Shown here: positions 1 through 11,400 of the stretch, in pieces | How positions within the stretch are numbered: position 1 is the stretch's first letter | Layout: each line of letters opens with the position of its first letter | Source: Pyrrhosoma nymphula | Taxonomy: Eukaryota > Arthropoda > Insecta > Odonata > Coenagrionidae | DNA: 64,000 nucleotides | Reading direction: 5' to 3' | Assembly (NCBI GenBank): GCA_963573305.1 | Contig: OY754337.1 | Span: forward strand, 47,443,164 to 47,507,163 | Notes under the pieces: model-generated | Databases searched by the model: none | What the model saw: the letters and a program-made list of their open reading frames with translations, nothing else | Told to the model about the DNA's origin: nothing | Position numbers and translations under genes: made by a program

Positions 1-1450
1 GTTGAACTACATATACTACGATCAATGGGACTCTGTATACTACTACATGTATAGAGGTAGTTGTTTGGAGCACATTGTTGTGCAGCTCATTTATATAGAA
101 CAAATTTCATCGCCTCCAACACGCGTTACGCGACCGAATTGAGGACAAGTCAGAAATGCATAGCAAAACCAAATAAAGGCATGATAAACAAAACAATAAC
201 GTCACTCATGATCAGACTCACCATACGAATGCTGAAATGATGGACGATGGACGACTCGTACATTGAAACTTCGGCAGAAATGCAGTTTGTGATCCGGTGG
301 AGAACCCGAATAGGCGGCCCCATCATGATGAAATGGTAATGGCTCCAATGGAACATTCCGTAGGCCGTAATGTTGCACTAACCTCAGCTTTTCCTTCTAC
401 AACTAGGACTCCCTAAGAATTAGGAGAGAGAAGTAAAAGTAAGACATTAAGGGAGAGATAACATTTCATCAGAGTTGGAATAAAGTAATCCTAGCCAGCC
501 TATGGGGTCACATCTGGAAGAATATCTTCCCACAAGAACAGAGGAAACAACGGAAATTAATGTTGATATGTGCGAACTATCATACATTACGGAATACTAT
601 ATATCAAATACTAAGGGAAAATAATGATGATATGTACGGAAGCAAGTACGCCTGCTTGCTATCCTGGGAGCCGCCGCGCGTAGCATGGGTCTTAAGATAC
701 CAGCCATTGAAGTGAAGAGAATAGGGAAAAGGAGGGTAGAGAGGTCAGAGGCGAAATGCATGTTAATGATGTGTCTTAAGTTAGTGCCTCGTCGTTTTTG
801 TTACAACCACTAATGGACTGTGGAAAGAAGGAATTTCGCACCTCTCAGTTCGGCAGTGTTATCTCTCTTATTTAGTTTCTTCTATCAGTCCTAGAGAAAA
901 AGTGCGGGGTCAAAATAATATCCTCCTTGTCGCACTGAAACTCAGCTGATCTTAATATTTCACGGAATCTAACCCTAGCGTGTAATCTTCGAGTCTCCAG
1001 GGACTTCAGTCCTTGAATCAGCTGCAGAATATATTACAAACTACTAGGAAATAAAACCACTCGAAGAATAATGTTTAAGAATAAAACAAGTAGATTTCAA
1101 TCGCTTATAAGACTGTCTGACTTGCATGATACGATTTACCTCTTGGGATGAAAAGGATTTACTTCTATTAGCACGCAAGAATAAAATGCAAATATTATTA
1201 AATAAGACATCACAAAGAATAATATATCTCAATTAACTGGGCAGATTTGATTCAAAATTAGAAGACTTGTACTCCTCGCAAACTAGCCGTGTGGAAAAAA
1301 ATTTCAAAAACGGATAATTAAAACAAAAAGTTATAGTTCAGCTAGTCTGCTCTTCTTCCACCTCATATCTTTATAATCATATTCTCATTTCATTAACAAT
1401 TAGTTGTGGGATGCTAAAAATACACTTCTGGTCATGTTAGTGCCATTGTA
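1..1450. other. No gene recognised
   Basis: AT-rich sequence with only short open frames on both strands. I see no domain motif, no credible exon with splice sites and no clear terminal repeat. It borders the PLE remnant that begins near 1478. Confidence 0.5.
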
Positions 1451-1647
1451 TGTACTTTAAATGGAGAAATGTGTTTGTGTTAAGATACACTTCTTCCGGG
1501 TTTTACACCGCGTAGGTTCATTGTTCTGGGACGACAGTTTCGCCGGCGTTGCAGTCGGCTTCTACAGGTCAGTGAAGTGCGGATGCAGTATGTTGCCCGC
1601 CCTATATATCTTATCCGTAGGGGTTACCGAAACCTGCCGCGTTCGCC

Positions 1648-2200
1648 ATGATCCCCTATGTTGCGGGAACCGCAGAGAGGATTTCACGCGCTCTCAGCAC
1701 ATGCAATGTAGTTACAAGGTTCAATTGCGTCTCGAAGACCAGAAGCTTTCTCGTCAGAGTAAAAGACCGTGTATGCATTCGAAGAGCGGAGTGTACGAAG
1801 TCACTTGCAGCTGTGGGAGTAGCTATATTGGGCTACATGTAGCTACATTGGGAGTAGCTACATTTTTGGTTTATTTTTCATCATTTTTTCACTGTAGTTT
1901 TTGCTAAATTTACATCTTTCGCTTAAATCATTCCAGATCCCTGATGTGCCGCCTAATGTAGCATCAAAGGCCAACTAAGAACAGACAAACACGACTCTCT
2001 GCCATAGCAGAGCACACATGGACAGGCCCTACCCACAACATCAATTTTGAAGAAGCTAAGCTAACTTCTTATAAGTCTTATACGGGAGGCCATTGAATTA
2101 AGCAAGAATGAAGAAAATTTTAATAGGGAAGATGGCTATTCCCTCGCCAATGCCTGGAAACGCGTTTTGCGCGGGAAAAAGAAAAACAGAAACAGCCAAT
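1648..2200 (+). pseudogene. PLE reverse transcriptase C-terminus with GIY-YIG domain, frameshifted
   Basis: The frame from 1648 reads IPYVAGTAERISRALS, the linker typical of Penelope-like elements between RT and endonuclease. A frame change near 1770 then leads to SGVYEVTCSCGSSYIG, the GIY and YIG half-motifs in PLE spacing (1787-1835). Further frames at 1970-2150 resemble the downstream part of PLE endonucleases: RTDKHDSL, AEHTWTGPTHNINFEEA and GYSLANAWK, separated by frameshifts and stops. The RT palm domain is absent, so this is a 5'-truncated dead copy. Family assignment is firm; exact breakpoints are approximate. Confidence 0.7.
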
Positions 2201-2261
2201 CACGAGTGACCTAACCCCTACGGATAAGATATATAAGGCGGCCAAGATACTGCATCCGCAC

Positions 2262-2312
2262 TTCACTGACCTGAAGAAGCCGACTGCAACGCCGGCGAAA
2301 CTGTCGTCCCAG
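2262..2312 (+). ncRNA. Hammerhead-like motif at PLE-A right end (incomplete)
   Basis: The core CUGAAGA (2271-2277) is followed by one extra A, a stem II with GCCG (2279-2282) paired to CGGC (2293-2296), then GAA (2297-2299), a two-pair stem III of AC and GU around the loop UGUC, and the candidate cleavage C at 2308. Stem I does not close next to the core: GAC upstream faces CCAG downstream. The left arm carries the mirror copy on the minus strand with a mutated core (CUGUAGA). Hammerheads in PLE terminal repeats are established; activity of this one is doubtful. Confidence 0.4.
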
Positions 2313-2439
2313 AACAATGGACCTACGCGGTGTAAAACCCGGAAGAAGTGTATCTTCATACTCGTCAACCCGCGGAAGCCTACACAAAAAAATGTTTTTG
2401 TAGGTTGTTCAAGGCATATTATGGTAGAAATAAACTATA

Positions 2440-3400
2440 ATATTTTTTTTCAGCGAAAGGGCACCACTCACCTCGTATTTTCCTAATAACCTTAAATCGG
2501 GTAGGTATTTTGGCGTACATTGATGATATATGCTTTCCAGTAAATCATTGATGTCATGCTCGATGTTTATCAAGCATCAATTTTTCGCATAAAAAAGAAC
2601 TAATCGAAATATAATACATATTTACCTCAACTTTCCTGGAGTCTGAATGTATATATATTAAAATATTAATAGTTTTCGCGTGTAAATAAGACCCTCAGAA
2701 ATAATATTTAAAATAATGTGCGCCATTAATAGCTGAAATCAGATAAAGTACTCTTAACAGGCCATGCCAAATGTTGGTAAAAAAAGTTATTTTTTGCCCA
2801 CCATTTACTAAGAAATGGTGGACCTGTGGGCATAGAAATACGATAGCAGGTACAAGGATCACGTGAATCACATTTTTTTAAATCTCAGTGAAATATTTTC
2901 ACAAATATGTCACGGTAGCATGAGGTAGACATTCTTATATTTGGGAAAATATACTAACTACATGGTCCCATCATTGGCTGCTTGTCAATATATACGTTTG
3001 CATGGGAAATATCAACTAATGGGCCAAATATACACCACATTACCACCAGTTTGACACGTTTACAATCAGTTTTTCGACGAGATATATCACGGGTTTGCGG
3101 AATTTACACCAAATTCACGAAGTATGTGCTGCTGGATATTGCTTACTCTCAACTCTCCCATGTCCCTCCCTTCTCCCTCTACTCTCATTTGGTAGAGGTA
3201 TACGCTGTCATTTGTGATTTAATTTACCTTGAAAAGGACGGATACCCGTTGACACCTAGCGCGGAGTAATAAAAAAGCGTGTATAAATACTATACACAGT
3301 TTTTTTCCGACGACAAATTTTGAAGACATCGAGAATAGCCACGGTATTTACCTTTTGAGAGTTACCCGCTAGTGCATATAAGTGCGAAATTCCACAGAGA
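2440..3400. other. No gene recognised
   Basis: AT-rich spacer between the PLE remnant and the tRNA-like modules. The open frame at 2982-3269 has no recognisable domain and no splice or repeat context that would support it. Confidence 0.45.
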
Positions 3401-3410
3401 AAAAAATCAT

Positions 3411-3488
3411 TCACCTTGACCGGGATTCGAACCCGGACCCCTCGATATCACGTCGAGTGAGCTTTAGTCTATTAGGCTACCGAGGTGA
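3411..3488 (-). repeat. tRNA-like module (probable SINE head)
   Basis: On the minus strand this folds as a tRNA cloverleaf. The 5' end TCACCTC pairs with AAGGTGA (6 of 7 positions). A T-arm CCGGG-TTCGAAT-CCCGG gives a perfect B box, an A-box-like segment TAGCCTAATAGAC follows the acceptor, and an anticodon stem CTCGA/TCGAG encloses the 7-nt loop CGTGATA. Position 33 is G rather than the near-universal T, and the apparent anticodon TGA (Ser) lacks the long variable arm of serine tRNAs. A tRNA-derived SINE is therefore more likely than a working tRNA gene. Confidence 0.55.
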
Positions 3489-3572
3489 CCTTAACCCCTG
3501 TGGATGCTTGTGGACTCTGAATATTCTTTATGTTGATACTTTAAAGCCTACAAACATCCTCAGGGACGCAGG

Positions 3573-3641
3573 GTCGCCGAAATGGTTTTACTACAGGGCG
3601 CAATATCCAAAATTCCGAGTTCGAGCCCCGGACAGGGTGAA
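3573..3641 (+). repeat. Second tRNA-like module, opposite orientation
   Basis: A T-arm-like segment CCGAG-TTCGAGC-CCCGG (3616-3632) pairs at 4 of 5 positions and gives a B box GAGTTCGAGCC. The upstream GGTCGCCGAAATGG resembles a decayed A-box region. It is about 85 bp from the minus-strand tRNA-like module and diverges from it in sequence, so the two are not simple inverted copies. It is probably a SINE relic. Confidence 0.4.
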
Positions 3642-3649
3642 TTAATTTT

Positions 3650-5330
3650 TTCCTCTGAGGGACTTCGCTCTTGTTTACATGGTTTTATTGAAGTTTCTTT
3701 GTGTGCCTGTTTGTTCGGGTGGAAATTGCTAATCGATTTTTCACCCACTTACACTCATCAAATTTATTTCAAATTTAGCTCACACGTGTAGATTTAGCTT
3801 GCCGTAAATTCCTAGTTTTGATCAGAATTTGTGATACTATGGACTATTCAACAAATTACAGTAGAGGCTGGCTTTGCTTGCCGGAAATTCCTGATCCTGC
3901 CCAACATGGAATACCAAAGACTTTTTACCATATTTCTTATATATCCATGGTAAAATTATTTGTATCACAAATGTTGGTTGTGCCCCCGTGGTTTTATTTT
4001 AGTTACCAATAATAACGTTCTAATTGTTGTAAGCCAGTTGTGACAGCTGAAAATGTTTTAGATTTTTAATTTATTTTTTAAGAATATTATTTCGACTCCA
4101 AGGTATATCTCTGGAACTGATAAGAGGTTACAAAGTAAATGAGCAACTGCAGAAGTATCAAGCACAAACATTCCCTAATTACAATCACCATTTGTGATTA
4201 TAACAAACACAGTGTGACACTAACATAACACAGATCATTACCATACCATTGACCTAGTCCTTTCCCCCCTTCTTTTCACTATTCTCTACCCTTTTACGGC
4301 TGGTGTCCTTACACTCCAAACAACAAATCATTGAAGCTGCTCGCAGGGTAGTATTAAGACGTAGAAAACATAACAATTGGGAAGGAAAGGAATGAAATGA
4401 TAAGATAATTAGGAGGAAGATTATATAGTAGTCTGCGGGAGAAACTGTGTGTAAGAACTAAAAAAATCGAATTGAATATAAAAATTTGTTGAGGAATAAT
4501 TTGGAGAATGAAAACGTTATGGAAAAACCGATGCGTTAACAGGGACGGATAACACCCAAAGGTAAATGCAGGTGTGCAAAAGAATAAGGTTAAACATTGT
4601 CTGTGGGTGAAAAGGATGTGAGAATTCAAACAGGAAGACAGGAAGAAGAAGAAGGCGATTCTTTAACCGCAAATAAAGGGATTAAGAGAATATGGGAAAG
4701 TGTCTTGGAAATCTTAACAATAAAGATTAAAGAATGCTTGTGTATCGATGGCGATTGAGAGGTAGATGATGACGTAATGTACCCTTGTGGCGAGTTAAGG
4801 TGGCTGGAGCGGTAATCGTGAGTCGTTGAAGGCACATTCTAATAACTTTTCAAGTAAGTCGAAAAAAATATTCTTGGACCACATTTCACCCACGTACACC
4901 TGTTTATACGTTGGAAATCACCATGCATGCAGTAATTTATATGATGCAAGAGTAATATTTCAAATTTTAGCCTTAATTAAAGCATTGTTTTGACTTGGAT
5001 GTTCGGCGCGAAATTCGAAATTTACGCGAAAATCATATCTAAATACGCTTTTCTTACTCGGTATGATACCTTGATATTTGTTGGCAGCTATTATAATAAT
5101 ATGAAACTTACTATTTCGCATTTAGGAGAAAATCTGTACTTTAGTAATAGAATTTTTTCAAAATATATGCCGTGTTCCATAAGATTACTTGTTAAAATAC
5201 CATTGAATTGCCAGGAAACCAAATCGGTAACATGCAGTTTTTTTTTTATTTTATCGATAGGTATTACTAACAAGGACACGTATGCAAAGTTTCACGCAAA
5301 TCTGTATACAAACAAAAATCGCTCCAGCCA
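3650..5330. other. No gene recognised
   Basis: AT-rich spacer. The frame that later enters the Gypsy RT is open from 4990, but residues encoded before about 5340 show no Gypsy homology and low-complexity AT-rich codon use. I treat this part as flanking DNA rather than gag. Confidence 0.4.
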
Positions 5331-5370
5331 CCTTAAACTTGTCTCCGATCCAGAGTCAGCCGGTCGCCCG

Positions 5371-6449
5371 GCACACACCGCAGTGGGGCAGATCAAAGTA
5401 GTTACGGGCGACTCTATATACCACCGATTATTAAGGGAGTTTCCAGAAATTACACGACCGATGGGAGTTTTCTCGACACCTAAGCATACTACGGAGCATT
5501 ATATTAGGACAACGCCAGGCCCACCTGTATGTTCCAAGCCGAGACGACTGGCACCCGACCGGTTGAAAGCAGCAAAAAAGGAGTTTGATGCAATGATAAA
5601 AATGGGAGTCGCACGTCTATCGCTAAGCAACTGGAGTTCACCCTTGCATATGGTCCCAAAGAGAGGGGTGGAATGGCGACCGTGTGGAGATTATAGAGCC
5701 CTCAACGCGAGGACAATCCCTGACCGCTACCCAGTTCCGCACATAGAGGACGTTGCTATTGCCCTCTTCGGGAAGTCAGTTTTTTCGAAAATTTACCTGG
5801 TACGTGCCTACAATCAAATTCCGGTCGCTCAAGAGGATATCGCTAAGACAGCAATAACAACCCCATTTGGCTTGTACGAGTTCCCTTTCATGGGGTTTGG
5901 CTTGAGGAATGCTGCACAAACATTCTAACGTTTTATGGACGAAACAATTCGCGGTTTAAACTTCTGTTACGTTTACATCGATGATATTTTGATAGCATCC
6001 GATTCTGAACAACAACATGAAGGGCACCTGAGAGAATTGTTCGAGCGACTGAAGAAACAAGGCATCCTAATTAACCCCGCAAAATGTATCTTTGGAAAAT
6101 CTGTTATCAATTATTTAGGCTACATCATTTCCAAGGAAGGCATCAAACCAATGGAAGACAGTAAAAGCGTTGTCATCTTTTCCATTGCCAGTCACAGCGA
6201 AACAACTTCGGAGTTTCCTCGGAATGAGATATTTTTATCGGCGATATATTCCGGACGCAGCAGCCGCCCAAGCGCCAATGACCGAGCTATTAAAGAGGCC
6301 AAATTTTACAGGGCAAACGCCAATCGAGTGGAGCATGGGAGCACAACAAGCATTCGATGCATGCAAGACCAGTTTGACTCGGGCAGCGTTGCTGGCGCAT
6401 CCCGACCCCAAAGCTATTCTGGAAATAGTGACGGATGCGTCCGATTGTA
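5371..6449 (+). pseudogene. Gypsy pol: reverse transcriptase and start of RNase H, disrupted
   Basis: The RT can be followed from LLREFPEITRP through WSSPLHMVPKRG, WRPCGDYRALN and YPVPHIED to YVYIDDILIASD, the catalytic palm motif at about 5968-6003. Three defects are visible. The first catalytic aspartate of the palm, normally in the strand read here as FSKIYLVRAYNQ, is a tyrosine. An in-frame TAA sits at 5926-5928. A frame change near 6165 moves the connection segment into the frame reading KQLRSFLGMRYFYRRYIP. The RNase H start TDASD ends at the LINE insertion near 6450. Related elements replicate by tRNA-primed reverse transcription; this copy cannot. Confidence 0.85.
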
Positions 6450-6450
6450 C

Positions 6451-6896
6451 GTTGATAATATTTTACGAAATCCGACATACTACGGTAGATCAGATCATGG
6501 GAGTAAAATTAGGGATCTAGACTTCAGAACGGACAGATTTAAGATGTCATTTTTCCCACGAACGATAAGGGACCATAACAGCTGCAAATGAGACTTTTAT
6601 CTAGGTTTGTCTTTAGGTAGTGTAGCTCTTAGTAGTAGTAGTACTCCTAATACTTGAATCCTTATCTGTTACCTAGTACATACTAACAGCACGCCTAGCA
6701 TGTTTTCTACATGGGTCTTGAGTCCCTGTCCATCTGTGTAGTTGTAGAATGCATGTATATTGACGGTCACTCTCCATTTTGATGACATCTGTAGTGTAGT
6801 GTTGCATGCTTGTGAGGCTTCGCCTCGTGACAAGCATTAGCGATTTATGCTAATACATAATTAGTCGTAGTTACACTAACTTTAGGGTATAGTGTA
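6451..6896 (+). mobile_element. 5'-truncated LINE 3' end inserted in the Gypsy RNase H
   Basis: Positions 6448-6896 match the 3' end of the LINE at 11335-11760 nearly base for base. The match starts at GTTGATAATATTTTACG and runs through the TAGTAGTAGTAGTACTCC tract to CATAATTAGTCGTAG. The Gypsy frame breaks off after TDASD and resumes just downstream as LGAALSNGTP. Flanking GATTGTAC (6443-6450) and GATTTAC (6897-6903) look like a decayed target-site duplication. Confidence 0.8.
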
Positions 6897-7255
6897 GATT
6901 TACCCTCGGCGCCGCCCTCAGTAACGGAACGCCGACGGATGGCAGCTACTTGGTTTCTTTTCGAAGAAAATGAGCCTTGCGCAGAGAAAGTACAGCGCTT
7001 ACGACAGGGAATTGCTTGCAGGGAAGCGCTTACGAATCTGTAAAACATTTCCGTTACATGATCAAGGGGCGTCATTTCTTTATTTTCACCGATCATAAAC
7101 CTCTTGTCTTCGCCTACCACCAAAAGGTCGATAAAGTCACTCCTCGACAATTTCGTCATTTGGTTTTATCAGGCAGTTCACCACTGACATACGTCACGTT
7201 ACAGGAAAGGACAACGTGGTGGCAGACGCGGTTTCCAGAATCGACGAGGTGTCTC
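6897..7255 (+). pseudogene. Gypsy pol: RNase H part, frameshifted
   Basis: After the LINE insertion the Gypsy frame resumes with SLAQRKYSAYDRELLA (from 6971). It changes frame near 7020 to VKHFRYMIKGRHFFIFTDHK, which holds the TDHK motif typical of Gypsy RNase H. The segment continues toward the linker before integrase. Several frame changes rule out a product. Confidence 0.8.
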
Positions 7256-7830
7256 AACCGATAAATTATCAGGCGCTCTCCCGATCCCAGGCGGAGGACC
7301 AAGAGCTGCTACGATTACTACCGTCAAAGACTTCGCTCCAGTTGAAGCGAGTTCAGATTCCAGATTGCAAAGAGAGCATTTTCTGCGACATTGCCCCGCA
7401 TACTGCTCGACCCTACGTCACAGAAGAATTCCGCCGCCAGGCTTTCAACACAGTTCATGGCCTCGCACATCCAGGTATCAAGTCAACAACAATGCTTGTT
7501 ACCCAACGATTTGTGTGGCCAGGAATCAAGAGAGACTGCAGAGCATGGGCACGGAGTTGCATCCCCTGTCAATGATCAAAAATTACGAGGCACGTGAATT
7601 CACCTTTAGGCGAGTTTAAGTTACCTTCTTCACGCTTTGAGCATATTCACATAGATCTAATAGGCTCCCTGCCAATCTCCCGTGGTTTTCGCTGCTGTTT
7701 AACTTGCATTGATCGTTTTTCCAGATGGCCGGAAGCTTTTCCGATTGAAGACACAAAAGCAGGCACAGTCGCCATGGCATTTTTCGCCGGCTGGATTTCC
7801 AGATTCGGCATTCCCTTCCAGATAGTTTCA
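7216..7830 (+). pseudogene. Gypsy integrase: zinc finger and truncated core
   Basis: The frame 7216-7575 carries an HHCC zinc-binding segment, with His in VHGLAHPGIKS and Cys in SCIPCQ. It ends in a stop at 7573-7575. The core resumes with HIHIDLIGSLP, which holds the first catalytic Asp, and ends at ISRFGIPFQIVSK. The second Asp and the Glu of the D,D-35-E triad are missing because the sequence leaves Gypsy homology near 7825. Confidence 0.8.
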
Positions 7831-7845
7831 AAAATTTCCCATTAG

Positions 7846-8795
7846 ATTTGGTGACTGAAATATTAAGATCACCCCGAATTCCTTTCATGCAAATAAGGCG
7901 ACTGCTTAAGTAAGAATTAATTAATGTTCCAGTTGAGATTTATACAATGGTGAGTAAATTACCGCAAAATGTCGATGATGATCACTGTATATACGTTCAC
8001 ATCAAGAGAGAAAAAATACATAAGTCTAGCTTTCTGCTCGGCATAGTGAACAAAAGAGTGATTTAAGCGTGGCTGAATTATTTAATGCAATCACCTTTGT
8101 ATAAAATGCACAATATTAAAATTGATGAAATATTTTTTATACATTAAATATTTCAGAATGTCGTCATAGAAATTTACACTTCTCCTGTGTGGTCTTAAAG
8201 ACACCAGTATTTTTTTAGCCCAGTCTCGTTTTCGTGCTTTGGAATACAATTAATATTCATGGATTATCATTTTTGGATGGTGGAATTTCATTTTCTTATT
8301 TATGACTGGTGTCTCCTTCAAGACTGATCCTCGTACGCTAATGGCTATGACACGAAACTGAAAAAGCTGTCATTCCTTTTATCATTAATTATTGTGTTGT
8401 AATTTGAAATGTTAGAACCATCTATAATCATTTGTATGACATTTAGCATAGCTGTTCATAGTGACTTTTCTAGACGATTTTTTTCAAAGTTTCCATTAAA
8501 TCCAACTTTATTAAGTACAAAATTTTCTTCCCGAATAATAGTAGCTTCCTCGGCTAGGAATACATCATCCTAAAGAGCATTCTTCGCACAGATACTTATT
8601 GCGTTATTACCTATATCATTTTTACGTATTAGAATAATATCTCCGCCCTTTCGCTAGACAAAGTTCTGGTATGAATACAAGAAACTGCTCTTGTAGTAGT
8701 TTTCCGTGTACATCTTGTTCTGCATTCTTTGTCTAATTCTCACAACGGATTAAAGGTGATATCATCTACGATCTACATCTATGAATTACTCTAGT
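7846..8795. other. No gene recognised
   Basis: AT-rich spacer between the truncated Gypsy integrase and the LINE at 8800. Short open frames only; no repeat ends or domains recognised. Confidence 0.45.
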
Positions 8796-8849
8796 CTACT
8801 CTAATCTAGGACGGATCGGGGTTCGATGGTTTGGAGCCGAGTGGAAGGC

Positions 8850-9217
8850 ATAAACCAGATACGCAGTCAAGTCTGTGGGAGCGAGGGAGCGGAGTTCTTG
8901 GACCTCAGGCCGGTGCTGGATTCGTGTCTGGTGCCTATAAATCGCTCGGGTGTCCACTATGCGTACGAGGCATGGCAGGAGGTAGTGCGCAGGATACTTG
9001 AGCACCTCCGTCGAGTTTAACATAGACAGTAGGCTACAGGGCAGGTCAATTAGTGGGGTCAATAATTATGTGTTGCCAGTTAGTAATTTAGCTAAGACTA
9101 CTCCGAGTATAGGGCCCAATAACAGCTTAATTGAAGACAGCAATCTTGAAATGTCCCCGAAACGCATAAACAATAATCATGAAGCATTAGTTGTTTCAGT
9201 AGTTAACTGCCGTATTT
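8850..9217 (+). pseudogene. LINE-A ORF1 tail
   Basis: The frame at 8998-9219 (STSVEFNIDSRLQGRSIS through MSPKRINNNHEALVVSVVN) runs into the ORF2 endonuclease start, as expected for the end of a LINE ORF1 or the ORF1-ORF2 junction. The sequence at 8826-9020 is G-rich and may be the preceding ORF1 portion in another frame. No zinc knuckle or other diagnostic domain is visible, so the call depends on position. Confidence 0.4.
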
Positions 9218-11400
9218 AAAAAAAATAAGATTCCAGAATTTCACCACCTTATTCATAGCATGGAGTGTAACGTCATTATTGGCACAGAAGGTTGACTGAC
9301 GGACGACATTTCTGATAGTGAAAGTTTTCCCAAATTGTTCAACGTTTACAGAGAAGATAGATCTAACCGAACCGGAGGCGGAGTTTTAATATCTGTAAAG
9401 AAAACCATTGTCAGCCAAGCGAAAATCATCCCAGATACCAGCATAGAATCTGTATGGTGCTCTATTAGATGCCCTAAATCAAAAACAACATTCCTTTGCG
9501 CACACTAGAGGCCACGTAACACCGACGTCACCTCAATTTTAGAGCTCGAAACACATATAAAGAGCATCACATAGTGGAACACCGAAAGAAATTTAATCAT
9601 AGGTGGAGATTTCAACACGCCCTATATAGATTGGAGGACCTACAGTTACATATCAGGGGGAAGAGACAAAGATATATGCGAGTCCATGCTGTACACGTTA
9701 ACATCAAATGCCTTACATCAGATAGCTACTACGCCTAACAGAGGGGACAACATTCTTGATTTATTGGCAACAAATATACCGCATCAATTAATTAAGGTAA
9801 AAACTGTTGAGGGCATTTGTGACCATGGAGTAGTTACCGCAAAGTTCTCTTTGAATATGATTAAAAGTTTTAAACAAAAAGAAAGTTCTACATTAAAAAA
9901 AAAGCCGATTTCAATGTGTTCAAGAGTCATCTAAAAAATCCTCTTCCCGAATTCCAGGAATCAAGCGTAAAGTTAGACACGGTGGGCAGTTGAAAAGCTT
10001 TCCTTTCGTTCGTACATTCGGGGAACAGAAAATATATTCCAAGTAAAGTAAAAAAAGAGGGCAGCGAACCAAGATGGTACAATGCAAAAGTGAGAAAATC
10101 GTTAAGACGTCACAGAGTATGCCACTCCAAGATGAAAAAACTCCGTAGAGATTTGTCCACTGGTGATCAAAATTTAATATTTGAAAAATAAAATTGTCTA
10201 GAGCCACTACAAAGGAAGCCTTTCGGAATGCATCCATGGATTTTAAAAGAAAAACATTAGTAGAACAATTAAAGGACAACCCAAAGGCATTTTGGTCATA
10301 CGTAAGGGAAGTTAAGGGCAATAGATCAACAGTTATTCCACTACGAAACGAAAATGTCGAATTATTAACAAGCAGTTCGGACAAAGCCAACTTGTTAAAT
10401 TCATACTTTCAAAGTGTGTTCACCAAGTCATCACAGATAACATCCGTAAATGTAAATGATCACTTCCAGCAAAAGAAGCCGCCAATCGATATTTACACTC
10501 ATGGAATAGAAAACATGCTAAAATCTATAAGTCCAAATAAATCCCCAGGTCCTGAAGAAATTCCTGCCAGCGTGTATAGAGAACTAGCTTTTGAAATAGC
10601 CCCCTACTTGCAGAATATATTTAGTAAATCCATCAACGAACACAAAGTACCCAGTGACTGGAAAATTGCAAATGTCACTCCCATATTCAAAGGCGGTGAT
10701 AAGGAACAGCCATCGAACTACAGACCGATATCTCTCACATCTTTCTCTTGCAAACTCCTTGAACATATAATTGTAAGTTCAGTTATGAGACACCTCGATA
10801 TGCAGAACTTGTTAACAAAAACACAACACGGATTAAGAAAGGGAAGATCTTGCGCAACTCAATTAGCACTTTTTGTCCATGATATTTTAGTCTCGGGTGA
10901 ACATAACGTTCCAGTTGATGCAATTTTTTTTACTTTAAAAAGGCATTTGATAAAGTTTCCCACAGTAAGCTACTCATGAAATAAAAATCCTACGGGTTAG
11001 ACGACGACGTAATTTTCTGGATTAGAGAATTGGGATTTGTTAAAAGATTACTTGGCAAGTGCGAGAATAAAGTTAAGGAAATCATCTACTTCTCCCTCGT
11101 TAGACCCCACTTGGAATATGCTGCCAGTAGTTGGGATCCTTATGAGATAGGCTTGGAAAATGAGTTAGAACGCGTGCAGCGAAGATCGGCAAGGTACGTT
11201 TAAGGTCGTTATGAAAATCTCGTTAGTGTTACTGACCTTTTCCAGCAACTGGGATGGGAAAAACTTTCAGATCGTCGATTAAAATTTAGACTCAATCTAT
11301 TATGTAAGTTCCAAACCGGACTATTCTCTGACGACGTTGATAATATTTTACGAAATCCGACATACTACGCTAGATCAGATCATTAATATAAAATTAGGGG
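9178..11400 (+). pseudogene. LINE-A ORF2: endonuclease plus partial reverse transcriptase
   Basis: Apurinic-like endonuclease motifs appear in order: ECNVIIGTEG, RTGGGVLISVK, IIGGDFNTPYIDW (GGDFN) and ICDHGVVTAKF (terminal His). Stops and frame changes occur near 9290, 9507 and 9572. The RT starts in the frame 10194-10979 with SPNKSPGPEEIPA, VTPIFKGGDKEQPSNYRPISLT and TQHGLRKGRSCATQL. It breaks at 10978, and after about 11030 the frame jumps straight to the C-terminal region (SLVRPHLEYAASSWDP). The palm segment with the YADD-type catalytic aspartates is missing, so the copy lost its core by internal deletion. Confidence 0.75.

Larger units (their letters stand above)
1478..2358 (+). mobile_element. 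Penelope-like element remnant with inverted ends (PLE-A)
   Basis: The left arm (about 1478-1635) and right arm (about 2205-2358) are near-perfect inverted copies of each other. Each carries the PLE terminal sequence that reads, on its own strand, CGGCGAAACTGTCGTC and then GCGGTGTAAAACCCGGAAG. Between them lies a decayed C-terminal PLE reading frame with a GIY-YIG endonuclease motif. PLEs are known to be flanked by terminal repeats in inverted or direct order. A second copy of the same ends, without coding sequence, forms the hairpin at 20611-20905. Confidence 0.75.
5370..7830 (+). mobile_element. Ty3/Gypsy-type retrotransposon remnant (pol only)
   Basis: RT, RNase H and integrase segments follow in the Ty3/Gypsy order, spread over several frames. 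No LTRs, gag, protease or envelope-like frame could be found, and the integrase core is cut off near 7825. A 5'-truncated LINE (6451-6896) is inserted in the RNase H domain. The copy is clearly dead. Confidence 0.85.

Noticed and set aside
2262..2312. Claiming an active hammerhead at the PLE-A end
   Set aside because: Core and stems II and III are present but stem I is not closed, so only a degenerate motif is reported.
4990..5330. Gypsy gag or protease before the RT
   Set aside because: The frame is open but has no zinc knuckle, protease DSG motif or other Gypsy similarity until about 5370.
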